From JAITWN01 sp034002745 (GTDB lineage: Bacteria > Pseudomonadota > Gammaproteobacteria > SZUA-140), in assembly GCA_034002745.1 (NCBI GenBank), contig JAVEZY010000009.1, positions 1 to 64,000 on the forward strand: DNA of 64,000 nucleotides, read 5' to 3'. Below, in pieces: positions 32,417-41,711 of this stretch. Made by a program: the position numbers and the translations under genes. Under the pieces are notes generated by a model, which searched no databases, was not told the DNA's origin, and was given only the letters and a program-made list of their open reading frames with translations. Within the stretch, counting starts at the first letter, position 1, and each line of letters starts with the position of its first letter.

Positions 32417-33699
32417 ATATCGTGATGGTCACCAACACCTATCTGCCGCACATCGGCGGCGTGGCCCGCTCGATCGAATCCTTCACCCGCGAATACCGAC
32501 TGCGCGGGCATCGGGTGCTGGTGGTGGCGCCGGAGTTTCCGGGGCAGCCGGAGAATGAGTGCGATGTGGTGCGTATCCCGGCCATTCAGAACTTCAATGG
32601 CAGTGACTTTTCCGTGGTCCTGCCGGCGCCCGGGGTGCTCTCCGATGCGCTGGAACGGTTCGAGCCGGACATCATCCACTCCCACCATCCCTACCTGCTC
32701 GGCATGACTGCACTGCGCAAGGCGCGCAAGCGCGATCTGCCGCTGGTCTTTACCCACCATACGCTGTACGAACGATACACCCATTACGTTCCCGGCGACT
32801 CGCCGACGTTGGCGCGCTTCGTCATTGAACTGGCGACGCGCTATGCCAATCTGACCGATCATGTGTTCGCGCCGAGCGAAAGCGTCGCCACGCTGATTCG
32901 AAAGCGCGGCGTGAAGGTCCCGGTCACCGTTGTACCGACCGGCGTCGAAATGGAACGTTTTGAGCACGGTGACGGTCGCGGCATGCGCCGGCGACTGGGC
33001 ATCGTGGACGATGATTTCGTGGTGGGCCATGTGGGCCGCCTGGCTGCCGAGAAGAATCTGGATTTCCTGGCCAAGGCGGTCCGCGATTTCCTCCTCGTGC
33101 ATCCGCGCTCGCGATTCCTGATCGTCGGCAGGGGACCCGCCGCGGAGGAGATCGCCATGGTCTTTGCGGCATCGGGACTGAGCGATCGCATTCACATGAC
33201 TGGAGCACTCGATGGCACGGCCCTCCGGGACGCCTATCACGCCATGGATGTCTTCGCATTTTCCTCGAAAAGCGAAACGCAGGGCATGGTGCTCACCGAG
33301 GCGATGGCGGCGGGAGTGCCGGTGGTCGCGCTCGATGCATCGGGCGTTGGGGAGCTGGTGCAGGACGGGGAGCAGGGCCGCTTGTTGCGGGATGAGGATA
33401 TCGTCGGTTTCACCGCCGCGCTGCGATGGATCCATGATCTGCCGCCATCGGCGCGCGGCCGGATGAACGATGCCGTCCGGCAGCGTGCCCGGGAATGGTC
33501 GATGTCGCGGACCGCCGATCGTGCGCTTGCGGTTTATGAAGGCCTGCTCGGTACACTCAGGACCGGACCGATTGAAGAACTCGACGAGTGGCATGGCATG
33601 CTCGAGCGCATCAAGGCGGAATGGGACATCGTCAAGGGCGTCGCCGGCGCGGCGGGAGCCGCCATCGCCACTGATTCCCGCCCCGGGAACGGGCGGTGA
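32413..33699 (+). CDS. GT4-type glycosyltransferase
   Basis: A 428-residue GT-B enzyme. It begins MNIVMVTNTYLPHIGGVARS, with IIHSHHPYLLG and FTHHTLYERYTHY, as in diacylglycerol glucosyltransferases and PimB-type mannosyltransferases. The C-terminal half has VGRLAAEKNLDFL and the EX7E motif ETQGMVLTE followed by AMAAGVPVVALD. It overlaps the preceding gene (ATGA) and the next (GTGA), so it is in the middle of a coupled operon. Lipid glycosylation fits the neighbouring lipid phosphodiesterase domains; this is inference. Confidence 0.88.
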   Translation: MNIVMVTNTYLPHIGGVARSIESFTREYRLRGHRVLVVAPEFPGQPENECDVVRIPAIQNFNGSDFSVVLPAPGVLSDALERFEPDIIHSHHPYLLGMTALRKARKRDLPLVFTHHTLYERYTHYVPGDSPTLARFVIELATRYANLTDHVFAPSESVATLIRKRGVKVPVTVVPTGVEMERFEHGDGRGMRRRLGIVDDDFVVGHVGRLAAEKNLDFLAKAVRDFLLVHPRSRFLIVGRGPAAEEIAMVFAASGLSDRIHMTGALDGTALRDAYHAMDVFAFSSKSETQGMVLTEAMAAGVPVVALDASGVGELVQDGEQGRLLRDEDIVGFTAALRWIHDLPPSARGRMNDAVRQRAREWSMSRTADRALAVYEGLLGTLRTGPIEELDEWHGMLERIKAEWDIVKGVAGAAGAAIATDSRPGNGR

Positions 33700-36104
33700 T
33701 CGGGCGGGTCGAACGCGCGCTGCGTGCCTTCCGCCGCTATCTGAGCCGCTCTGAATGGATGGCGCGGCTGTTGCGCCTTTCGGTATCGCGAGGCACGCGC
33801 GACGCGCCCGGCCTGGTGATGGTGCAGATCGACGGACTCTCCCGCATCGAGTTCGAGCGTGCGCTGGCGGCCGGAGAGCTGCCGTTCCTTCGCCACCTGA
33901 TCGATGAGCATCATTACCTTGCCCACCCCATGTATGCCGGCGTGCCGTCCTCGACCGCGGCTGTCCAGGCCGAGTTGTTCTATGGAGCCCGTGGCGCGGT
34001 CGCGGGATTCAACTTTCTCGACCGGGAATCCGGAACGCTGGTGCGCATGTTCGAGCCCGATGCCGCCGCCCGCATCGAAGCCAGAATCGCCGCTGCCGGC
34101 GGTGAACCCCTGCTGGCCGGGGGGAGCTGCTACGTCGACAACTTCACCGGCGGTGCGGCGGAGCCGCACTACTGTCCGGCGAGCCGTGGCTGGCCCGGGC
34201 TCGGAGAGGCGCCGCTGTCCGTGCGTATTCTGTTCGTGGTGTTCAACCTGTTCAGTTTCATTCGCATCGCGGCTCTGCTGGCGCTCGAACTGATCCTGGC
34301 TGTCGTTGACTGCGTGCGTGGGCTCATCGCCGGCCACGACCTGTGGCGCGAAATCCGTTTCGTGCCGATGCGGGTCGGAGTTTCGGTGTTGCTGCGTGAG
34401 TTGTCCACCATCGGCGCGAAGATGGATGTGGCGCGCGGCCTGCCCATCGTGCACATCAATTTCCTGGGATACGACGAGCAGGCGCACCGGCGCGGGCCGG
34501 CTTCACGCTTTGCGCACTGGACTCTGAAGGGAATCGATGACGCCATAGCTCGCATCTGGCGTGCCGCCGAGCGGTCCGGGCGGCGCCACTACGAGGTATG
34601 GATCTACTCGGATCATGGTCAGGAGTTCACGCGCTCCTTCGAGAGCGTGCATGGCTGCGACATTTCCCGGAGCGTCACGGAGTCTTTCGCAGCCGAGCTT
34701 GGTCGTGACATCGACTACTGCGTCAGCGGACCGCTCGGCAAGCAGCTGCGCTACGCACGGGCCTCGCCCGCGTCGGTGCCGGCAGCGGATGCGGATGTGC
34801 CGCTCCTCATCGCCCCGCTCGGGCCGGTGGCGATGATCTACTGGCGGGGCGCACTGGGCGCGGACGAACTGGACCGCATCGCGTCCCGTCTGGCCGCTCA
34901 GGGCGGTGTCCCGCTGCTTCTCGCCCGCGACGGAAAGGACGCCGCTCTCGCGTGGACCGTCGAGGGGCGATTCCGCCTGCCAGCGGATGCGGGTCGGCTG
35001 CTTGGCGATGATCACCCCTTTCTCGAGGAGGTGGCGCAGGATCTGGTTGCCCTCTGTCACCATGCCGATGCCGGGAGCCTGGTGGCCTGCGGTTGGAGAG
35101 CCGGGCAGGAACCGCTCAGCTTCGCCATCGAAAATGGCGCGCATGGCGGTATAGCGCCGCGCGAGACCGAGGCTTTCGCCCTGTTGCCCGACGACGCGCC
35201 GCTGGGGCCAGGTCACAACGCGCATCTTCGTCCTCTCGATCTGCGTCGTGCAGCGCTTCATCTGCTGGGCCGCGCCGTGGAAGCGCGTCCAACCCCGCGG
35301 CGCGCGGCTCGCCATCCGCTGCCGGACCGCGTTCGCGTCATTACCTACAATGTCCACAGCTGCATCGGCATGGACGGCCGTCTTTCGCCCGAGCGTATCG
35401 CCCGGACCATCGCGCGCTACGATGCCGACATCATTGCGTTGCAGGAACTCGACGTCAGGCGCCCGCGGACGGGAAGTGTGGATCAGGCGCATCTCATCGC
35501 CCGTCATCTGAAGATGGATTTCCATTTCCACCCCGCAGTGCATCTGGAGGATGAGCGCTACGGCGATGCCATCCTGTCGAGCTTTCCGATGCGTCTGGTG
35601 CGTGCCGGACCGCTGCCCGGCATGCCGAACCTCGAGCCGCGCGGCGCGCTATGGGTGGCGGTGGACCTCGGCGGGGGCGCCGAAGTCAACGTCATCAATA
35701 CCCATCTCGGCCTCACTGCCGCCGAGCGCAGGATGCAGACGCGGGCGCTGCTCGGCCCGGATTGGCTAGGGAGTCCCGACTGCGTCGATCCCGTGGTTCT
35801 GTGTGGCGATCTCAACGCAATCCCGTCATCCATGGTGTGCCGCATGCTGCGCACCCGCCTGCGTGACGTCCAGCTCGAGCATGAGACTCATAGACCGAGA
35901 GCCACCTTCTTCACGCGCTTTCCGATGGCGCGCATCGACTACGTCTTCGTCTCGCCGGGCGTGGGCATCAGGGATATCGACGTTCCATCCGGGGCGCTGG
36001 TGCGGGTTGCATCCGACCATCTTCCTCTGATCGTGGATCTGGTGATCGGGCACGCGGAAGCGGCACAGGAGGATGGCCTCGCCGCCGAAGGAGGACAGCG
36101 ATGA
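33696..36104 (+). CDS. Type I phosphodiesterase/EEP-domain fusion protein
   Basis: An 802-residue two-enzyme fusion. Residues about 38-320 resemble the alkaline-phosphatase-superfamily phosphodiesterase fold: VMVQIDGLS (metal Asp46), a Ser/Thr nucleophile region VPSSTAAVQ (83-91), FLGYDEQAH and YSDHGQE as further metal ligands. A hydrophobic stretch (VRILFVVFNLFSFIRIAALL, about 173-192) may anchor it to the membrane. Residues 545-790 form an endonuclease/exonuclease/phosphatase domain (VITYNVHSCIGMDG, IIALQELDVRRP, NTHLGL, VLCGDLNAIPSS, SDHLPLIVDL). The start GTG overlaps the upstream stop. Lipid or phospho-glycolipid hydrolysis is inferred; no substrate is shown. Confidence 0.82.
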   Translation: MIGRVERALRAFRRYLSRSEWMARLLRLSVSRGTRDAPGLVMVQIDGLSRIEFERALAAGELPFLRHLIDEHHYLAHPMYAGVPSSTAAVQAELFYGARGAVAGFNFLDRESGTLVRMFEPDAAARIEARIAAAGGEPLLAGGSCYVDNFTGGAAEPHYCPASRGWPGLGEAPLSVRILFVVFNLFSFIRIAALLALELILAVVDCVRGLIAGHDLWREIRFVPMRVGVSVLLRELSTIGAKMDVARGLPIVHINFLGYDEQAHRRGPASRFAHWTLKGIDDAIARIWRAAERSGRRHYEVWIYSDHGQEFTRSFESVHGCDISRSVTESFAAELGRDIDYCVSGPLGKQLRYARASPASVPAADADVPLLIAPLGPVAMIYWRGALGADELDRIASRLAAQGGVPLLLARDGKDAALAWTVEGRFRLPADAGRLLGDDHPFLEEVAQDLVALCHHADAGSLVACGWRAGQEPLSFAIENGAHGGIAPRETEAFALLPDDAPLGPGHNAHLRPLDLRRAALHLLGRAVEARPTPRRAARHPLPDRVRVITYNVHSCIGMDGRLSPERIARTIARYDADIIALQELDVRRPRTGSVDQAHLIARHLKMDFHFHPAVHLEDERYGDAILSSFPMRLVRAGPLPGMPNLEPRGALWVAVDLGGGAEVNVINTHLGLTAAERRMQTRALLGPDWLGSPDCVDPVVLCGDLNAIPSSMVCRMLRTRLRDVQLEHETHRPRATFFTRFPMARIDYVFVSPGVGIRDIDVPSGALVRVASDHLPLIVDLVIGHAEAAQEDGLAAEGGQR

Positions 36105-38251
36105 GCGCGGGAAAGCCGCGTGTATGGCCGGGAACGTCGCATCCCATGGGCGCCACCTGGGATGGCTCTGGAACGAATTTCGCGCTTTTCTCGGCGCACG
36201 CCGAGAAAGTCGAACTGTGTCTGTTCGATGAATCCGGAAGGCGCGAGACGGCGCGCGTCCAGTTGCCGGAGTACACCCACGAGATATGGCACGGCTACCT
36301 GCCGGATGTGCGCGCCGGACAGCTGTATGGCTATCGGGTCCATGGGCCGTACGAGCCGGCTTCCGGCCATCGCTTCAATCATCACAAGTTGCTGATAGAC
36401 CCCTACGCTAAGGCACTGGCGGGGAGCGTGATCTGGCATCCGTCGCTGTTCGGCTATGTGGTCGGCGAGGATCCCTATCGTTCCTTCGACCGCCGCGACA
36501 GTGCCCGGCACATGCCGAAATGCCGGGTCGTCGACCCGGCTTTCACCTGGGGTGGGGACGGGGCGCCGGCGCGACCATGGCAGGACAGCGTGATCTATGA
36601 AATGCATGTGCGGGGGTTCACCATGAGGCATCCCCAGGTGGCCCAGGCCGCGCGCGGAACCTTCGATGGTCTCTGCAGCGCTGCGGTTACCGATTACCTG
36701 CGCGATCTCGGCGTGACGGCCGTCGAGCTGATGCCGGTGCATGCCTTCGTTCACGACGGGCACCTGATCGAGCGCGGTCTGAGAAATTACTGGGGCTACA
36801 ATTCCGTCGCCTTCTTCGCGCCCCATAACGAATACCTGAGAACGGGCGACATCTCGGAGTTCAAGGTGTTCGTCAAGATCATGCACGACCTCGGTATCGA
36901 GGTGATCCTGGATGTGGTCTACAACCACACCGCAGAGGGCAACCATCTCGGCCCGACGCTGTCGATGCGCGGCATAGACAACCACAATTACTACTATCTG
37001 ATGGAAGGCGATGAGTGCCATTACAACGACTTCACGGGCACGGGGAACAGCCTGGAACTCCGCCATCCCCAGGTCGTGCGCCTGGTCACGGATTCCCTGC
37101 GCTATTGGGCGACGGAGATGGGTGTGGACGGATTCCGCTTTGATCTGGCCACTACACTCGCGCGCGTGGAGGGAAGCTACTACGAGAATGCGAGTTTCCT
37201 TGATGTGCTGGGGCAGGATCCGGTGCTGGTCACGAGGAAGCTGATCGCCGAGCCCTGGGATGCCGGCGATGGCGGCTACCGGTTGGGGCGTTTTCCTCCA
37301 GGCTGGGCAGAGTGGAACGATCGCTACCGGGATACGGTGCGCCGCTTCTGGCGCGGGGATGAGGGGCAGTTGCCCGAACTCGCCTCGCGGATCGCGGGGT
37401 CGAGCGACATTTATGACCGCCGTGGCCGGGCTGCGTGGTCCAGCATCAATTTTGTTACCTGTCATGACGGTTTCACCCTGCAGGATCTGTTGAGCTACGA
37501 GCACAAGCGTAACGAGGCCAATCTGGAGGAGAATCGCGACGGCGCAGACGACAATCACAGCTGGAACTGCGGGGTCGAGGGTCCGAGCGACGATCCCGCC
37601 GTGCTCGAGCTCAGGCGGCGCCATAAGTGCAACCTGCTGGCGACCCTGCTGCTGTCGCAGGGGGTGCCGATGCTGCTCGCGGGCGATGAGAGGTGTCACA
37701 CGCAGCTTGGCAACAACAACGCCTATTGCCAGGACAACGAGTTGACGTGGATGGACTGGAGCGATGCCGGACACGATGGCGCTCTTGTCGGGTTCGTGAG
37801 ACGCCTGATAGCGCTGAGACGGAAACACATCGTGTTTCATCGTCACCGCTTCTTTCGGGGAGAGGAGATTCCGGGTACCAGCATCAGGGATATCGTCTGG
37901 TTGCGCCCGGATGGCACTGGAATGTCGGATGGTGACTGGACCGACCCGGTGCGTCGCTCGATCGCCTTCCTCATCAGTGGCGAGGCGGGGCAGTATCACC
38001 TCGATCATCGGGGCGAGGGTCAGACCGACGACAGCTTTCTCGTGATTCTCAACGCAGGCGATGAAGCGGTCGAATACGAACTTCCACCGAATCCGCTACT
38101 GCCGGTACGGCGAGTGGTCTTCGATACGGGTCGATCCGGGCGCGAAGAGGGTGCTAACGCGGGGGACCGCTATGTCATCGGTGGCCGTTCGGTCGCCGTC
38201 CTGTGCTATTGCGGGAGAACTTACAATCGAGGGCGGGCAGAGGGCGTCTGA
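36101..38251 (+). CDS. glgX: Glycogen debranching enzyme (isoamylase type)
   Basis: A 716-residue GH13 enzyme that cleaves alpha-1,6 branches of limit dextrins in glycogen breakdown. An N-terminal CBM48-type domain (GATWDGSGTNFALFSAHAEKVELCLFD) precedes the barrel. GH13 regions are clear: DVVYNHTAEG, GFRFDLATTL (nucleophile Asp), IAEPWDAG (acid/base Glu) and FVTCHDGFTL. The ATG overlaps the upstream stop by ATGA and it ends a coupled run that began with the VTT gene. Only 2 bases separate it from the convergent phospholipase D gene. Confidence 0.95.
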   Translation: MSAGKPRVWPGTSHPMGATWDGSGTNFALFSAHAEKVELCLFDESGRRETARVQLPEYTHEIWHGYLPDVRAGQLYGYRVHGPYEPASGHRFNHHKLLIDPYAKALAGSVIWHPSLFGYVVGEDPYRSFDRRDSARHMPKCRVVDPAFTWGGDGAPARPWQDSVIYEMHVRGFTMRHPQVAQAARGTFDGLCSAAVTDYLRDLGVTAVELMPVHAFVHDGHLIERGLRNYWGYNSVAFFAPHNEYLRTGDISEFKVFVKIMHDLGIEVILDVVYNHTAEGNHLGPTLSMRGIDNHNYYYLMEGDECHYNDFTGTGNSLELRHPQVVRLVTDSLRYWATEMGVDGFRFDLATTLARVEGSYYENASFLDVLGQDPVLVTRKLIAEPWDAGDGGYRLGRFPPGWAEWNDRYRDTVRRFWRGDEGQLPELASRIAGSSDIYDRRGRAAWSSINFVTCHDGFTLQDLLSYEHKRNEANLEENRDGADDNHSWNCGVEGPSDDPAVLELRRRHKCNLLATLLLSQGVPMLLAGDERCHTQLGNNNAYCQDNELTWMDWSDAGHDGALVGFVRRLIALRRKHIVFHRHRFFRGEEIPGTSIRDIVWLRPDGTGMSDGDWTDPVRRSIAFLISGEAGQYHLDHRGEGQTDDSFLVILNAGDEAVEYELPPNPLLPVRRVVFDTGRSGREEGANAGDRYVIGGRSVAVLCYCGRTYNRGRAEGV

Positions 38252-38253
38252 CT

Positions 38254-40425
38254 TCAGGCGCGCCGTTCCGTGTCGCGTCGTCGCAGCCATCGTGAGGCGC
38301 CCCAGGCCACGATCCCGATGGTCAGGGAAACCAGGGCCAGCATCAGATAGTTCGTCGGTGTCGGCGCCTCTACGCTGGCAATAATGCGGTCGGTGAACAG
38401 CGCTATGGCGAGCATTCCGGGAGCCATGCCGAGCACGGTGCCTATGAGGTAGTGTCGCAGCCGGATGTGAGACGCACCGGCGATCAGGTTGATCACGGTG
38501 AATGGCGCCACAGGTATGCAGCGAACGATGACGATGGCAAGCACACCGTGGGTGGCGATGCGGCGGCTGACGGCATCTATGCGTCCACCCGCGACACGGC
38601 GCACCAGATCCTTGCCGGCCAGATGGCCGGCGGCGTATCCGGCGAGGGCTCCGAGCATGCTGCCGCCAAACGCATATGCAAATCCCTGCAGGGGACCGAA
38701 GGACAGCAGTGTCGCGAAAATCATCAGGGTGATCGGGATGGCGATCAGGCTGGCGCCGATGTAGGCGAGAATGACGAGCACTGGCGTCATGGGCAGGGAG
38801 CGGACTTCCGCCATCGCCGCGAGCAGCGTGTCGGTCTGCAGCCAGGTTCCAAAGGGCGTCCAGCGCCACATCAGCGCGGCGACGATGACGATGATCAGGG
38901 CGACGATACGCCAGGCGATCCGTCGCCGCGTTCTCCTGCGCACTTCCCTTGCTGCAACGAGTTCGCGCATGAAGGTCTCCGTGGTAAGGGGTGACCCGGG
39001 ATCGAGCATGTCGGTCTCCGACTGCAGATAGTCCGCGGTTCCGGGAACGGCCGAATAGGGCAATGGGCGCAACGAACGCCCGTTATTGCGCAGTGCCTCG
39101 ATGGCGCCGATCAGCGAGCCGGTGCGTCGCATCTCCTCGCGGACGCGGCGGGGTTCGGCGCCGAGATGTTCGGCGAGGAGCCGATCGCGCAGTCCACTGC
39201 AGGCGCGCCGCGCTCGCCCGGCCATCTCCGAACTGGCGGCATCGATGATGAGGTCGCATTCGGTGTCCAGCCCCATCGAGCGATTGTTGATGTTGGCCGA
39301 GCCGACGCGCAGCAGCGAGTCGTCAACTACCATCACCTTGGAGTGCAGATTGAGCGGCAGCGGTGCCTCGGGGATGTGAGGGTAATAGACGCGAAATCGC
39401 CCGTGTCGATCGGCGCGCTGGAGATATTCGAGCAGCCTGCCGCGCATCGCGTCCAGCGTCACGCGCGACACCCAGCCTTCCGTTTCCAGCGGCATGACCA
39501 GCACGACTTCGGGACCTGCTTCCTGCGCCAGGCGCTCGGCCAAAGCTGCGGCAATGAGCTCCGAGGTGAAGAACTGGTTTTCGATGTAGATGCGGTGACG
39601 GGCGGCGGCGATCATGTCCAGATACATCGTTTCGACTTCACGTACCGCAGCTCGCGCCGCTCCCCAGGCGGGCATGGTGCGCGCGATCGCGAGTCGTACC
39701 GCCCCGATTTCCGCATTCAGGCACGACGGCCAGGAATGCGCTCCTTCGGCAGCGGATGTCGGACGGATAAGCACGCGGCCGGTAGCGGCATGCCAGCGCC
39801 GGCGCGCGAGTTCGCCGAGAGCGGATGCGGCATCGCCATCGACCGCCAGCTGCACATCATGATATGCCCGTCCGCGGTGAGCGAAGCCGCTGAGCTCCGG
39901 TCGGTGCTCGGGCGTGTCCCAGCGTCCGTTTGTGATGTCGAGACCTCCGCAGAAGGCCAGCCGATCGTCGATCACCACCAGTTTCTGGTGGTGTGAAGCT
40001 CCCAGTGGGTGGCTGTCGTCGAGGTGGAAATGCAGGCGCGATTGCGATCGCAAACGCTGTCGTCGTCCCGGAAGCAGGGGAAGAGGCGCCGACAGGATCG
40101 CTGCTTCCCAGACGAGAATGTGGATTTCCAGCTGCGGGCGTTGCTGGAGCAGCGCTTCCAGCAGATTGGCGAGGCGCGCTGGCCACTCCCCTGCTTGCGT
40201 GTCAGGCACGAGGTTCAGACCTGGCGCGATGTCCCAGCCAATGATGGTGATGTGCTCGCGCGCCAGAGTCAACGCGCTGTGCAGCGCGCGAAAGTACGCT
40301 GCGCCGTCGATCAGGAAGGCCACATGATCGGCGCGGGCGACGCGCCAGCAGTTTTCGTTCGGTCGAAAGATGCCGTTCCCGGGCGATCCGTGGTTCCGAT
40401 TCCAGGCGCCTGTCTCGCCGTCCAT
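38254..40425 (-). CDS. Phospholipase D/VTT-domain fusion protein
   Basis: A 723-residue protein joining two modules. Residues about 30-480 carry two HKD motifs, HHQKLVVIDDRLAF and HSKVMVVDDSLLRVGSANINNRS, as in PLD and cardiolipin-synthase enzymes. Residues about 500-715 form a VTT membrane domain with GSMLGALAGYAAGHLAG and the conserved VRCIPVAPFTVINLIAGAS. It probably acts on phospholipids at the inner membrane. The N-terminus has no clear ribosome site, so the start is uncertain. A similar VTT domain exists as a free protein at 29428, and an EEP domain at 33696; PLD and EEP genes also pair in E. coli (clsB-ybhP). Confidence 0.88.
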   Translation of the reverse strand: MDGETGAWNRNHGSPGNGIFRPNENCWRVARADHVAFLIDGAAYFRALHSALTLAREHITIIGWDIAPGLNLVPDTQAGEWPARLANLLEALLQQRPQLEIHILVWEAAILSAPLPLLPGRRQRLRSQSRLHFHLDDSHPLGASHHQKLVVIDDRLAFCGGLDITNGRWDTPEHRPELSGFAHRGRAYHDVQLAVDGDAASALGELARRRWHAATGRVLIRPTSAAEGAHSWPSCLNAEIGAVRLAIARTMPAWGAARAAVREVETMYLDMIAAARHRIYIENQFFTSELIAAALAERLAQEAGPEVVLVMPLETEGWVSRVTLDAMRGRLLEYLQRADRHGRFRVYYPHIPEAPLPLNLHSKVMVVDDSLLRVGSANINNRSMGLDTECDLIIDAASSEMAGRARRACSGLRDRLLAEHLGAEPRRVREEMRRTGSLIGAIEALRNNGRSLRPLPYSAVPGTADYLQSETDMLDPGSPLTTETFMRELVAAREVRRRTRRRIAWRIVALIIVIVAALMWRWTPFGTWLQTDTLLAAMAEVRSLPMTPVLVILAYIGASLIAIPITLMIFATLLSFGPLQGFAYAFGGSMLGALAGYAAGHLAGKDLVRRVAGGRIDAVSRRIATHGVLAIVIVRCIPVAPFTVINLIAGASHIRLRHYLIGTVLGMAPGMLAIALFTDRIIASVEAPTPTNYLMLALVSLTIGIVAWGASRWLRRRDTERRA

Positions 40426-40485
40426 GCGGCAACGATGCCGCGGTGAAGCGCTGCCCGCAATGACGTTGTCCGGTCGGTTTGGCTA

Positions 40486-40499
40486 TTGATAATTGTCAA
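40486..40499. promoter_or_regulatory. Fnr/Crp-type box
   Basis: TTGATAATTGTCAA matches nine of ten defined positions of the Fnr consensus TTGAT-N4-ATCAA. It lies between the divergent PLD-VTT gene and the host-attachment/GGDEF/glgC run, 62 bases before the latter's first ATG. A Crp/Fnr-family regulator is coded at 28623, but no link is proven. Confidence 0.5.
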
Positions 40500-40561
40500 T
40501 GCCAAAAGCGTGTTCCGTCGTGACAATGGCCAAACGGGAATGATTGGCGGATGAGGTCAGC

Positions 40562-40954
40562 ATGGGCGAGGGGTGGAGGACACGAACTTGGGTTCTCGTC
40601 GCGGAGCCGGGGCGGGGCCGTTTGCTGTCTCAGCAGTCCGAGGAAGGTGCTCTCGAAGAGCAGGACGTATTTGAAAGCGTAGAGCCGCCGGGCGGTGCCT
40701 CATTGGATGCTGGAGATGGCTTCGTCCGCATTCTGGTCGATCATCTGGTCGAGGCCAGGGACCGGGGAGAGTTCACGCGCCTGTTGCTGATCTCCCGCAA
40801 TCTCGACTTTCTGGATACCCTCTTCGACGCACTCCCTGTCGATCTCCAGGCCGGCGTCGACCTGCTGGTGGAGGCCGACGTTATCGATATGGACACCGAT
40901 GTGGTTCGTGCCTGTCTGCCCGAAATGCCCCGCGCCATGCAGCCCGGCACCTGA
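40562..40954 (+). CDS. Host-attachment-family (baeRF-like) protein
   Basis: A 130-residue protein resembling the short family annotated as required for attachment to host cells: TWVLVAEPGRGRLLSQQ at the N-terminus, a variable acidic middle, then EFTRLLLISRNLDFLDTLFDAL. The usual central His-rich segment and the C-terminal DLTH motif are missing, so it is a divergent member. The true role in free-living bacteria is unknown; related baeRF domains are thought to act on ribosomes or RNA. The ATG has GAGG six bases upstream. It is first in a run with the GGDEF-like and glgC genes. Confidence 0.55.
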   Translation: MGEGWRTRTWVLVAEPGRGRLLSQQSEEGALEEQDVFESVEPPGGASLDAGDGFVRILVDHLVEARDRGEFTRLLLISRNLDFLDTLFDALPVDLQAGVDLLVEADVIDMDTDVVRACLPEMPRAMQPGT

Positions 40955-40970
40955 GGAAAGGAGGGGGTCA

Positions 40971-41666
40971 ATGTCCATCAGGCTGTTGCCTCGCTATTCG
41001 GAACCGGAGCCGGGCGATCGTCGCATCCGGGCGCGCGATCCGCACTGGCATCCGGAGCGGCGCGTCGATCTGGAAGGGCGCAAGCGCGTTGCGCAGATGA
41101 GTCCGGAGGAAATGCAGCGTACACTGCTCACGCACGAGCTTACCGGCATACGCAACCGCCGCGCCTGGGAAGAGGCCGAAAGGCTGCCCGCAGTGGCGTC
41201 GATCGATGCCGATTCGCTCAAATGGTTCAATGACGCCATGGGGCACGAAGCGGGAGACAGGGCGTTGCGCGAAATTGCGAACACGCTTGCGCGGGTGACG
41301 CGCGAAGCCTACCACCTGTCTGGGGACGAATTCCTCATTCAAGGGCACGCCGAAGACGAGGTCCGGCGCGTGGTTCTTCGGGCGCGCCGCCTGCTGCATC
41401 GGGTTGTGATCGAAACGAAGTTGCCGGATGGCAGTACGCTGCGCAAGATCGGACTGGAGATCAGCTATGGCATTGGTGCCAGCCGCACCGAGGCCGAAGC
41501 CCGGCTCGTGGTAGCGAAGGCGGCGCGCGAGGCATCGGGCGCCCGCGCTGCTCGCGGAGAGGCGCCCAGACGCGGTGTGATCCGCCTCGGGAGCGACAAC
41601 GGACGCGATATGTCTCCGCCCCAGGCGAGGCGCCAGCCGGGTCTGCGCCGCTGGCTGCGCGGCTGA
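40971..41666 (+). CDS. GGDEF-like domain protein with altered signature
   Basis: A 231-residue protein with the core of a diguanylate-cyclase domain: HELTGIRNRRAWEE, ASIDADSLKWFNDAMGHEAGD and, at the signature loop, LSGDEFLIQG. The GGDEF motif therefore reads SGDEF. The domain is followed by a basic, low-complexity tail (about 190-231). The first 60 residues hold no sensory domain that I recognise. SGDEF is found in some active cyclases, so activity cannot be excluded. A very strong ribosome site (AAAGGAGGGGG) precedes the ATG. It lies between the host-attachment gene and glgC, suggesting a link to storage-polymer control. Confidence 0.75.
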   Translation: MSIRLLPRYSEPEPGDRRIRARDPHWHPERRVDLEGRKRVAQMSPEEMQRTLLTHELTGIRNRRAWEEAERLPAVASIDADSLKWFNDAMGHEAGDRALREIANTLARVTREAYHLSGDEFLIQGHAEDEVRRVVLRARRLLHRVVIETKLPDGSTLRKIGLEISYGIGASRTEAEARLVVAKAAREASGARAARGEAPRRGVIRLGSDNGRDMSPPQARRQPGLRRWLRG

Positions 41667-41711
41667 TGAACGGCGCGTATCGCATTGCTTGGCCCGCATG
41701 GAGCCGCGAGG

